Assembly (NCBI GenBank): GCA_905199755.1 | Contig: CAJKHT010000074.1 | Location: 1 to 13,458, forward strand | Origin: an uncultured Eubacteriales bacterium | GTDB taxonomy: Bacteria; Bacillota; Clostridia; UBA1381 | DNA: 13,458 bases | Reading direction: 5' to 3' | Program-made: the position numbers and the translations under genes | Shown here: positions 6,625-13,458 of the stretch, in pieces | Position numbering within the stretch: position 1 is the first letter of the stretch | How the letters are laid out: each line of letters begins with the position of its first letter | The notes under the pieces: generated by a model | Told to the model about the DNA's origin: nothing | Database searches by the model: none | Seen by the model: the letters and a program-made list of their open reading frames with translations, nothing else

Positions 6625-7250
6625 AAAATATATTTATATGCCTTGCAGCTCCGTTTCTGATTGCCGCACTCGGTACAAATACCGAAAGCAGAAAAAACTT
6701 CCTTTTTATAGTTCTCGGCTTTGTCTGCTGTATTGTATCGGCTTATCTGAATACATTTTTTTCGGAGCTTTATAGTGCACAGGGAACAACTGCCGTATTG
6801 GAAATATCACCGGTTATAGAGGAAACCGTAAAGCTGCTGCCTCTTTTGTTCGGCTTGATTGTTTTTGAACTTCAGCCGAAGGAGGGAGGTAATATTATTT
6901 TTAATATTGCGGTGGGCTTTGCCACTTTTGAAAATATCTGTTATCTTCTGGAAAACGGTACGGACAATTTGTTTTATTTATTCGTGCGCGGCTTCTCAAC
7001 GGGAGCCATGCATATTACCTGCGCATTTATAATCGGGTACGGACTCAGGGTATTCCGCCGCCCGGCTGCACCAAAGGCGGCAGGAATTTTCGGACTGTTA
7101 TGCGTGGCAATCACTTTTCACGCAATATTTAATATGCTTATGAAAACAGACGGTGTAACAAAGCAATTAGGCTATGCCGTTCCGATTGCCTCATGTATTA
7201 TTCTGCTTCTTCTGAAAGTTCCTTTCAGAAAATTAACCAACTCAAAATAA
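6609..7250 (+). CDS. PrsW-family intramembrane protease
   Basis: This 213-residue polytopic protein carries the conserved PrsW motifs inside membrane segments: EETVK (E71, E72, K75), GFATFEN (F104 to E108, N109), a membrane histidine at H135 (GAMHITCAFIIGYG) and HAIFN (H171, N175). In Bacillus subtilis, PrsW makes the first cut in the anti-sigma factor RsiW to release SigW. In Clostridioides difficile it acts on RsiT. Here it is the last gene of an operon headed by a sigma factor, so its likely substrate is the two-TM protein at 5664-6008, and perhaps the homologue at 7379-7684. AAGGAGGAAA at 6595-6604 precedes the ATG, and the gene overlaps its upstream neighbour by 16 bp. The family call is strong; the substrate is inferred. 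I leave the gene symbol empty because orthology to the Bacillus prsW gene cannot be shown here. Confidence 0.85.
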   Translation: MPYNIENIFICLAAPFLIAALGTNTESRKNFLFIVLGFVCCIVSAYLNTFFSELYSAQGTTAVLEISPVIEETVKLLPLLFGLIVFELQPKEGGNIIFNIAVGFATFENICYLLENGTDNLFYLFVRGFSTGAMHITCAFIIGYGLRVFRRPAAPKAAGIFGLLCVAITFHAIFNMLMKTDGVTKQLGYAVPIASCIILLLLKVPFRKLTNSK

Positions 7251-7264
7251 TCCCGTTTTTATAC

Positions 7265-7304
7265 AAGGGGCTGTAAAAAATACATTTTTCACAGCTCCTT
7301 TTTT
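7265..7304 (+). terminator. Rho-independent terminator of the sigma-factor operon
   Basis: GGGGCTGT (7267-7274) pairs with ACAGCTCC (7291-7298) with a single G-U pair. Complementary A and T runs inside extend the stem, and a run of six T (7299-7304) follows. It lies 14 nt after the PrsW stop and shows that the next gene pair is a separate transcription unit. Confidence 0.9.
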
Positions 7305-7314
7305 GTTTGTTTTT

Positions 7315-7349
7315 GGGGGGAATTTCACATTTTCAGACACCTATATAAT
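7315..7349 (+). promoter_or_regulatory. Candidate atypical promoter of the small membrane protein / SLH unit
   Basis: A perfect TATAAT (7344-7349) lies about 30 bp before the TTG start at 7379. The -35 position shows only GAATTT/AATTTC (7320-7326) after a run of six G (7315-7320), not TTGACA. It could be a weak or activated sigma-A promoter, or could use an alternative sigma such as the one encoded at 5135. The absence of a consensus -35 is seen; the sigma assignment is not established. Confidence 0.35.
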
Positions 7350-7378
7350 AAAAGAACAAATCGGGGAGGTGTTTTAAG

Positions 7379-7684
7379 TTGAAATCCAATGCGGAAAGAA
7401 TGAGCATGGCTTTCGCCCGTGCGAAAAAAATAAAATACCGCAGGGAGACAAAAAAGCTGAACTTCTGCAAGGCGGCAACCGCTGTGCTTTCCGTTCTTTT
7501 GCTGTGCTGTGTGCGGTTTTTCCCGGCATCGTACAAAAGTGCGTCGGTTGCCGGTTACTGCGGTGCAATTCTGTTGATAGACGGAATGGGCGGATATGTG
7601 CTGACAGCCGTTGTGACATTCGTCGCCGCAACGGTGATTACCGTTATTTGTATTAAAATCAAAAACAGGAGGAAACAAAAATGA
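7379..7684 (+). CDS. Two-TM small membrane protein, homologue of the 5664-6008 product
   Basis: The product has 101 residues and starts at TTG 7379. GGGGAGGTG (7363-7371) lies upstream and an in-frame TAA directly before bounds the start. Layout: basic amphipathic N-terminus (ERMSMAFARAKKIKYRR, residues 6-22), a membrane segment (about 30-48), an outside loop (about 49-70), a second membrane segment (about 71-92, GGYVLTAVVTFVAATVITVI) and a basic tail (KIKNRRKQK). The N-terminal pattern ER-x5-A-x2-RA-x2-IK-x-RR and the topology match the sigma-linked protein at 5664-6008, so the two are probably paralogues. It is coupled to the giant SLH protein gene by an ATGA stop/start overlap. It could be a second anti-sigma-like protein or a dedicated membrane partner of the SLH protein. 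No catalytic motif is visible. Confidence 0.75.
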   Translation: MKSNAERMSMAFARAKKIKYRRETKKLNFCKAATAVLSVLLLCCVRFFPASYKSASVAGYCGAILLIDGMGGYVLTAVVTFVAATVITVICIKIKNRRKQK

Positions 7685-10600
7685 GCAAAAAAATAGTGTC
7701 GGTGATATTATCACTTTGCATCATCGTTTGTGCGCTGCCGATGAATATTCTTGCGGCGCCCGAGCAAAACGAAACCCTTACCTTTGAAGTAAACGGTCTA
7801 AAAACGCTTCTTCTGCAAAACGATTACATAAGCTTTTATTTCTACGATTTTCGGTATCAAACCTATACGGCAACGGTTCCGAGGGCAATCGCAAAGGAAA
7901 CAGGTGAGGTTTTTACACAGGATCTTCAAGCCCCCGGCTGCGAATTTAATGTTTATACCGGCGGAGGAAATAAGAAGACAACCTATCCGTCTGTCACACT
8001 GCAAAAGGCGGAGTTTGTGTCCGAAACGCCGAACGGGAAAAATACCGCAATTAAGGCAGACTACAACATGGACATAGGTCTGTACGATATTCCCGGAACT
8101 CCGTACGGCACAAGAATACCGGCAAAAGTAACGGTTTATCACGAGCTTGTATGTCTTGACAAAAAGGATAAAACGGCTTGGGGCGTTTTGACAACCGTTG
8201 GGGATATACAAATGAACAGAGATGCTTTATTCGGACATGATTTTGAATTTGAGTGGTGGTATGTGATAAACAGTTTCACCGGAATGGGTCACGGTGAAAC
8301 CGCAAACAGCCCCGGAGGCCCGGCGATTAAGATGGATCGCACAACGGTAACCGAAAGCGGCGATAGAACAACGAAAAGTTCGGTTGTAACAGGCAAAATC
8401 GATGATATGTCAACGAAGCACGTTCCAAAAGGGTATACCTTGTGGGGCGATATAGACGGCGTTTATGTTAATGAGCTTTATACAGACGCCTATCCGTGGG
8501 CAAATCCGTTTGTCGGTCTGTCCGATTACTGCGATAAGTTCGATATTGTGTACTGCGGAGATACTCCGCTGCGTGTAAGTCTGCCGCAGGCAGTTACCGT
8601 GAAGCCACACGATTGTCCTGTTCTTACATGGGTGGAAAGCAGAAGCCATACAGGCTTTGACATTGACGGAAATACGGGAATGTCGATCGGTTCGCAGTAT
8701 CTGTGGGGTTATCGCGATCTGAAAACGCTAAGCGAGGAGCTTCCCACCAAGCCTGACGAAATATCGTCAAGCTTTTCTGCCAAGCGTCTTGCGGCATTTG
8801 AGTCAAACGGTGCAATTACCGTTGAATACGTTTCTGATGACGCTGCGCTTGAAAAGCTGAAAAAGAAATACAATTCGTCCCCCGTTGCGCAAATCGGCGG
8901 AGAGTATGAAAGCACAAACGGCTCTTCCTTTGTGTTTACGGACGGTGCTGCAATGCTCTCTCCTTCCGTGACGGCAACATGGAACAAAAATGCCGGCGGC
9001 AAGCTGATTATTCACAAGGACGGACGTATCGAGCAGCACGGCGTTCACCTGAACGCTCCCTCGTTTAAATTTTATCAGCCGAGCGGCGGTGCGGAAGGCT
9101 CTTTAAAAATCACACTTTCAAAAGAAGGTTTTACATTTGATATTGAGCCGGATAAAAACGATGCAATCATTTATGTTGATATTCCGTATGCAACGGCAAA
9201 GCTGGAAAAAGCGTCTGCCGACGCAAGCGGCAACCTCATTTTCAACGGCGAAATAGGATTCAAAACAATATTTGACGGCGCGGAATTTTCACTTGAAAAG
9301 CTGGGCTACGGCTTAACGGAAAAGACAGTAGGCGGCAAAAAGACGTATGAATTTAAGGTTAACGGCGTAAAAGCAAAGGGCAGCTTTGACACCGCCAAGA
9401 TGATGGCGTTGGAGCTTGCAAAGGTTGAGGGTGAGGTCAATACCTTTAAGGGTGAGGAACGGTATGCCTTCAGTCTTGAACTGAATGCCTTTGACCTGTT
9501 TGAAACCGAGGCTTCTCTTGCTCTTGAGCGCATTAAAAACGGTTCTCTCATTCCGGACGAGCTGTGGTTTTTTGTAAAAGCGTCACCCGGAATCGTCCTT
9601 GTTCCGCCCGTTCCGGTCGGACAGCTTAACGGCGGCGGCGCAGGCTTTAAGGATCTTGCCGCAACGATAAACGGCAATTATTTTGCCATTCCGCCGCTCA
9701 AATTGCGCGGTGCGCTGACGGGAACATATTTGCATCTTATAGAGGGAACAGGTAACATTGTTATAGGACCGAGCGAGATTTCGCTAAAAGCGACAGATGT
9801 TAACCTTGTAGGCGCAGGAGCGGCGACGCAGATTATCGACAGCTTCGGCTATTCCTTAAAATTAAACGGACAGGAACGCAATTATAAAGGCAATACATAT
9901 AATGGCGTTTATTTCGGCGGCTCAAAGGCGCTTGCATTAAATCTGCCGAGTAAACAGATAGACGTTATAACGTTTGACTCTTCGATTGAATTGGGCGCTT
10001 TCGGCGGAGTGAATGACGGCAAGGATAATGTATATCTTGCAATCGGTGCAAACGGCACGGTTGTAGGTAGATTGCAGATTCCAAAAGGTAGTCCCGTCTT
10101 TGCCGGCAAAGGATTTAATGTCGGAAATATCAATCTCATCGTAGGTGGTCAGACGGCATTCCCGATCAGAAACGTCACCGTCGAGGAGGGTATGAAGCAA
10201 GCCTTCCAAAATGTCGATGTATACCTCGGCGTGGTGGCTCAGGTGGGCGGCTGGTTCGCCAGCGCCCGGGCATGGGTACTCGTGCCGAAGATTGTGGAGA
10301 CCAACTTCCGCAAGGGCGGCGGCTGGGGCCTTGAGTTTAAGGTGCTCGGCTATATGCCCGAATGGAACTGGGCGGATAAAGGTGTGACACCGGTTGTGAC
10401 TCTGCTTGCGGAAGACGGCGGTGCAAACTTTGCGGCGATGCGCGAGGAGAACCTTGCGCTTGCAAACGCCGGCATGAGCCGGGCGGAAATCTCAGTGAGC
10501 GCCGGCACGGACGAAGCGCCGTATATCGTACTTGCCTTTGACGGAAACCTCACCGAGGAGCAGATCAAAGACAACTTGAAGATTTTTAATGACAGCAACA

Positions 10601-13080
10601 CCCCTCTTAATATCGACTGGATGACCGACGACAGTGAGTTTAATCCCAACGAAGCTGTCAGTGCGACAACTATCGCGGATATGGAAAAAACAAACGCTGA
10701 CGGCAAGAAATATCGTCTGGCTCTTCTGCGGCTTAAAGAAGGCGGCAAGTATATCATTGACGCAGGTGAGCTGACCTTTACCGATGAGAAAGCCTTTTCC
10801 GTTGAGCCGTTCGAGAAATTGGCTCTGACACTGAACGGCAATCAGCTTTCCGGTCAGGTGAAGCATGCCGTGAATGATACGCCTTACGTTATCCGCACTT
10901 ATTTTTCAAACGAAGAAGGCGGAGCGGACTATATGATCTCCGAGCAGGAAATAGGCGATACCTCAAACATTACGCTTCCCGTTCCATCATCGGGGGCGCT
11001 GGCTCCCACCGGCGAATATTATGTAACAGCCTTTCTTATGACGAAAAAACCGGCTGATATCAACGGCGACGGAGAAGAGGAGGAGGCACTTATCGCAATT
11101 GACAATCAGGCATTCAGCGGCACGGTTTCATACACCAATATACACGAGCCGTCCGCACCGACGGAAGTTACTCTGCAAGCGTCGGGGAATGAAGTAATGC
11201 GCGCAGAGTGGAGTGCGGCAGACGGAGCCGACGGTTATGCCGTGAGAATTTATGAGGAAAAGGACGGCGCATGGACAGACACGGGCTTTGGATATGATCT
11301 GGGCAAAGACACGACATCGGTTGATATGGCGCTCACCGTCGGAGGAAACGAAAATGCAGAGAACGCGGAGTCTGTTACCGACAAAAATCTGCTGCCCGAC
11401 AAGATTTATAAAATCGGGGTACGCGCATACAAAAAATCCGAAAGCGGAAAGTATTACAGCAGGGAAACCGAATCCTCGGGAGAATATCTGCCGAAATATA
11501 CGCCTGTTGAAATAACGCTTTCGGTTAACGGCAGCGAGTGTACCGCCGATGAAAACGGCGTTTACCATGCGTATGTAGGCGTAGGAAATAACACCCTGAC
11601 GGTAAGCGGTTCGGACAGTAGCGCATCGTTTAAGGTAACAAGAATGGACACAAATGCCGAAATACCGGCGGAAAATACAGAAAATACCTTTGTAATTCCC
11701 GAATTTGAGGGAAGTCTGATGTTTAAGGTTGACGCTGTCTCCGGTAAGGACATAACAAGCGTATTCCTGCTTGTGAGCATGGATAAAGAACCGCCCGTGC
11801 TGACGCTTTCCTCCGACGTATTCTATGCCGATAAGGAAACCGGCGAATATACGATAACCGGAATGGCAGATGCGGGCAGCAGAATCGTATACGGCAAAAA
11901 TGAAGAGGTTCTTGCCGGAGCAGACGGAGGCTTTGCTGTTTCCGGACAACTCTATGAAGGGGAAACAAGTGCCGTTATAATGCTGTATGCACAGGATATT
12001 GCCGCAAATACTTCATCGCCGCAGACAGCTATTGTAACAAAGAAAACCTTCAACACCGTAACGGTGAATGAAAGCTATGCGGAGGTTTCGGGCAGCGGAG
12101 AGTATTCAAACGGTGAAACGGTAACGATAAAAGCAGGCGAGCGCAGCGGCTATACCTTCAGCGGCTGGACTGCGGACAGCAGTGTTCAGCTTGCAGACAG
12201 CAAGGCGGCGGAAACAACCTTTACAATGCCCGATAAAGACGTAACCGTAACCGCAGGCTGGACGAAATCAGGCAGCGGCAGCGGTGGAGGCGGTGGCGGC
12301 GGCACGGTACGCTGTACCGTTTCGTTTGAAACGAACGGTGGAACCGTGACTGCAAGCCAAACCGTTGCAAAAAACAGCACGGTAAAAGAGCCGGCAGCGC
12401 CGTCAAAAGAAAACTTTGATTTTGACGGTTGGTACTCTGATAAAGAACTCAAAACCAAGTACGATTTTTCCGAAAAGGTAACAAAGAGCTTCACGCTCTA
12501 TGCAAAATGGATAAAAAAGGATAACATTGGACAGGAAAATCCGTTTACCGATGTTAAGTACGACGACTGGTTTTACGATTCTGTGAAATACGCATACGAA
12601 AATGACTTGATGAAAGGTATATCGGACACGGAATTTGCACCAAGCAGCGATATTACCCGTGCAATGTTTGTAACGGTTATCTACCGAATGGAAAAAGAGC
12701 CGCAAACGGAAAGCTGTGTGTTTACCGATGTTGAACGCGGCAGCTATTACGAAAAGGCGGTTGCATGGGCAAATGCAAACGGTATTGTTTCGGGTATTTC
12801 CCAAGAGTGTTTTGCTCCGAACGAGCCTATTACCCGTGAGCAGATGGCAGCAATCATCTATCGCTATGCGGCATTCAGGGGATATGACGTAACGGCAGGC
12901 GGCAGCACGGCTTATACGGATAACGGCGACATTTCGGACTATGCAAGGGACGCTGTGATATGGGCAGCCGAAAAGTCCGTTATGACAGGTAATACGGACG
13001 GCAGCTTTGCCCCGAAAGCAAACACGACAAGAGCGCAGGCGGCAGCAGTGTTTATGCGAATGCTCGAAAACTTAAAATAA
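7681..13080 (+). CDS. Giant secreted multidomain protein with three SLH domains
   Basis: The product has 1799 residues. It has a signal peptide (about 1-26: SKK, a hydrophobic core, then NILAAPEQ) and a long N-terminal region (about 30-1150) of apparent beta structure that I do not recognise. A fibronectin type III-like domain follows (about 1156-1270), then an Ig-like stretch ending with PPVLTLSSDVFYADKETGEY and beyond (about 1371-1456). Next come a divergent InlB-type repeat (about 1457-1527, GYTFSGW), a Gly/Ser linker (1529-1541), a classic InlB B-repeat (about 1544-1610, FDGWY...LYAKW) and three SLH domains (about 1620-1678, 1679-1740, 1742-1799; FTDV...W and ITRAM/ITREQ/TTRAQ motifs). 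SLH triplets bind pyruvylated secondary cell-wall polymers, so the protein should be displayed on the cell wall. AGGAGGAA (7667-7674) precedes the ATG, which overlaps the stop of the small membrane protein gene. A GC-rich block lies at about 10190-10570. An adhesive or structural role is likely; its ligand is unknown. Confidence 0.92.
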   Translation: MSKKIVSVILSLCIIVCALPMNILAAPEQNETLTFEVNGLKTLLLQNDYISFYFYDFRYQTYTATVPRAIAKETGEVFTQDLQAPGCEFNVYTGGGNKKTTYPSVTLQKAEFVSETPNGKNTAIKADYNMDIGLYDIPGTPYGTRIPAKVTVYHELVCLDKKDKTAWGVLTTVGDIQMNRDALFGHDFEFEWWYVINSFTGMGHGETANSPGGPAIKMDRTTVTESGDRTTKSSVVTGKIDDMSTKHVPKGYTLWGDIDGVYVNELYTDAYPWANPFVGLSDYCDKFDIVYCGDTPLRVSLPQAVTVKPHDCPVLTWVESRSHTGFDIDGNTGMSIGSQYLWGYRDLKTLSEELPTKPDEISSSFSAKRLAAFESNGAITVEYVSDDAALEKLKKKYNSSPVAQIGGEYESTNGSSFVFTDGAAMLSPSVTATWNKNAGGKLIIHKDGRIEQHGVHLNAPSFKFYQPSGGAEGSLKITLSKEGFTFDIEPDKNDAIIYVDIPYATAKLEKASADASGNLIFNGEIGFKTIFDGAEFSLEKLGYGLTEKTVGGKKTYEFKVNGVKAKGSFDTAKMMALELAKVEGEVNTFKGEERYAFSLELNAFDLFETEASLALERIKNGSLIPDELWFFVKASPGIVLVPPVPVGQLNGGGAGFKDLAATINGNYFAIPPLKLRGALTGTYLHLIEGTGNIVIGPSEISLKATDVNLVGAGAATQIIDSFGYSLKLNGQERNYKGNTYNGVYFGGSKALALNLPSKQIDVITFDSSIELGAFGGVNDGKDNVYLAIGANGTVVGRLQIPKGSPVFAGKGFNVGNINLIVGGQTAFPIRNVTVEEGMKQAFQNVDVYLGVVAQVGGWFASARAWVLVPKIVETNFRKGGGWGLEFKVLGYMPEWNWADKGVTPVVTLLAEDGGANFAAMREENLALANAGMSRAEISVSAGTDEAPYIVLAFDGNLTEEQIKDNLKIFNDSNTPLNIDWMTDDSEFNPNEAVSATTIADMEKTNADGKKYRLALLRLKEGGKYIIDAGELTFTDEKAFSVEPFEKLALTLNGNQLSGQVKHAVNDTPYVIRTYFSNEEGGADYMISEQEIGDTSNITLPVPSSGALAPTGEYYVTAFLMTKKPADINGDGEEEEALIAIDNQAFSGTVSYTNIHEPSAPTEVTLQASGNEVMRAEWSAADGADGYAVRIYEEKDGAWTDTGFGYDLGKDTTSVDMALTVGGNENAENAESVTDKNLLPDKIYKIGVRAYKKSESGKYYSRETESSGEYLPKYTPVEITLSVNGSECTADENGVYHAYVGVGNNTLTVSGSDSSASFKVTRMDTNAEIPAENTENTFVIPEFEGSLMFKVDAVSGKDITSVFLLVSMDKEPPVLTLSSDVFYADKETGEYTITGMADAGSRIVYGKNEEVLAGADGGFAVSGQLYEGETSAVIMLYAQDIAANTSSPQTAIVTKKTFNTVTVNESYAEVSGSGEYSNGETVTIKAGERSGYTFSGWTADSSVQLADSKAAETTFTMPDKDVTVTAGWTKSGSGSGGGGGGGTVRCTVSFETNGGTVTASQTVAKNSTVKEPAAPSKENFDFDGWYSDKELKTKYDFSEKVTKSFTLYAKWIKKDNIGQENPFTDVKYDDWFYDSVKYAYENDLMKGISDTEFAPSSDITRAMFVTVIYRMEKEPQTESCVFTDVERGSYYEKAVAWANANGIVSGISQECFAPNEPITREQMAAIIYRYAAFRGYDVTAGGSTAYTDNGDISDYARDAVIWAAEKSVMTGNTDGSFAPKANTTRAQAAAVFMRMLENLK

Positions 13081-13097
13081 AGTAAAAAAATTAACAT

Positions 13098-13123
13098 TTG
13101 TGTATAAAAAAGAGCTTACACAA
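13098..13123 (+). terminator. Weak hairpin after the SLH protein gene
   Basis: TTGTGTA (13098-13104) pairs with TACACAA (13117-13123) around a 12-nt loop, and an AT-rich run follows. The stem is short and AU-rich, and its tail merges with the next promoter, so it would be a poor terminator. Transcripts of the SLH gene may instead end at the strong terminator at 13223-13269. Confidence 0.3.
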
Positions 13124-13137
13124 TTATTACATTTTTA

Positions 13138-13166
13138 TTGACAAAATACCGTTTCCGCGATATAAT
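13138..13166 (+). promoter_or_regulatory. Perfect-consensus promoter downstream of the SLH gene
   Basis: TTGACA (13138-13143), a 17-bp spacer and TATAAT (13161-13166) match the sigma-A consensus exactly. The predicted start is near 13173. The only thing before the next terminator, about 50 nt further on, is an eight-codon frame. Confidence 0.8.
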
Positions 13167-13172
13167 AATTAC

Positions 13173-13265
13173 AGAAAGGGCAAAACTTTAAACGGTTATG
13201 CCGAATGTTAAGATTATTAAGTAAATAGCCCTCACTTTTCTATCGATTTGAGGGCTATTTTACTT
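13173..13265 (+). ncRNA. Candidate small RNA or leader transcript of about 90 nt
   Basis: This is the unit between the consensus promoter at 13138-13166 and the terminator hairpin at 13223-13260 plus its U tail. It has no recognised RNA family. It contains one eight-codon frame (13198-13224, MPNVKIIK, stop TAA) whose stop falls inside the left arm of the terminator stem. That arrangement resembles an attenuator leader, but the possible AGAAAGGG ribosome-binding site is about 17 nt before the ATG, which is far. It could be a constitutive small RNA, an attenuated leader for a gene to the right, or a relic promoter. Confidence 0.45.
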
Positions 13266-13269
13266 TTAC
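13223..13269 (+). terminator. Strong rho-independent terminator
   Basis: AAATAGCCCTCA (13223-13234) pairs over 12 bp with TGAGGGCTATTT (13249-13260) around a 14-nt loop, and a U-rich tail follows (to about 13267). It ends the short unit starting near 13173 and would also stop read-through from the SLH gene. Confidence 0.88.
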
Positions 13270-13458
13270 AATAAGTGTTATAGAGGTTATTATAACTAAA
13301 ATCAAAATTCTAATTATGTATTTTTTCTTTTGTTGAAAAAACTTTATTTTTGTATTCTATAAAATTCAAATTATTAAGATGTTTTTCTTATAAATCTCTA
13401 TCGTTCGTTATTGTAGGATAAGTATATTTGTATAACTCTATACTTTATTGAACGATTT
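13270..13458. other. AT-rich stretch without recognised genes
   Basis: No frame here has a convincing ribosome-binding site or protein-like composition on either strand. A seven-base inverted repeat (ATCGTTC at 13400-13406, GAACGAT at 13450-13456) lies at the window edge and may belong to the regulatory region of a gene beyond it. Together with the preceding promoter/terminator unit, 13081-13458 contains no gene that I can support. Confidence 0.5.

Noticed and set aside
7325..7714. Leftward frames opposite the second small membrane protein.
   Set aside because: No ribosome-binding sites and low-quality composition. The + strand gene there has a clear ribosome-binding site, two TM segments and ATGA coupling.
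11050..11090. Dockerin-like or EF-hand motif (DINGDGEEEE) in the SLH protein.
   Set aside because: Only one short Asp/Gly loop is present and the paired second repeat of a dockerin is absent. It may still bind calcium but does not support a cellulosome link.
11128..11949. A 273-codon leftward frame.
   Set aside because: It is antisense within the long SLH protein gene, with no start signal and cysteine/arginine-rich, non-protein-like composition.
1..13458. CRISPR arrays, tRNA, rRNA, insertion-sequence transposases.
   Set aside because: I found no regularly spaced direct repeats with unique spacers, no tRNA cloverleaf, no rRNA-like sequence and no transposase frame. The only tandem repeats are inside the surface-protein pseudogene.

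Overview
The window looks like a chromosomal stretch of an uncultured, probably gut-dwelling, Gram-positive anaerobe of the Clostridia (Bacillota). The signs are strong AGGAGG-type ribosome-binding sites, sigma-A promoters with 17-bp spacing, short U-tailed terminators, a giant protein with three C-terminal SLH domains, InlB-type B-repeats and GLUG repeats, and a PrsW-type membrane protease. The left 2.7 kb is clearly more AT-rich than the right side and carries mobile-element-type regulators. It is probably a remnant of an integrated element.

Layout. (1) 1-660: a palindromic terminator from an upstream gene, a second + strand terminator with no recognisable gene before it, and a leftward lipoprotein gene. 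(2) 740-2390: an immunity/repressor cluster. It contains an ImmA/IrrE metallopeptidase, a convergent XRE repressor, a divergent Cro-like protein with a consensus promoter, and a small membrane protein. (3) About 2700: a junction where a leftward gene (tail at 2377) and a rightward surface-protein gene have both lost their 5' ends. (4) 2701-4932: a GLUG/InlB-repeat surface-protein pseudogene, 5'-truncated and also broken by an in-frame TAA at 3742. It ends at a strong terminator. (5) 5135-7250: a four-gene operon in which every gene overlaps the next. It encodes an ECF-like sigma factor, a two-TM small membrane protein, a seven-TM unknown, and a PrsW-family intramembrane protease. It has its own consensus promoter and a terminator. 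(6) 7379-13080: a second two-TM small membrane protein that resembles the first, translationally coupled (ATGA) to a 1799-residue secreted SLH protein. (7) 13081-13458: a consensus promoter followed about 90 nt later by a strong terminator, then AT-rich DNA with no recognised gene.

How the genes may work together. The most interesting proposal is that regions 5 and 6 form an envelope-signalling module. The sigma factor would be held at the membrane by the small two-TM protein acting as a minimal anti-sigma factor. The PrsW protease would cleave that protein, and the seven-TM protein could sense or assist. The homologous small protein beside the giant SLH gene may link the circuit to that surface protein, or act as its companion. 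The PrsW, sigma and SLH assignments rest on visible motifs. The anti-sigma role, the wiring and the partner relationships are inference.
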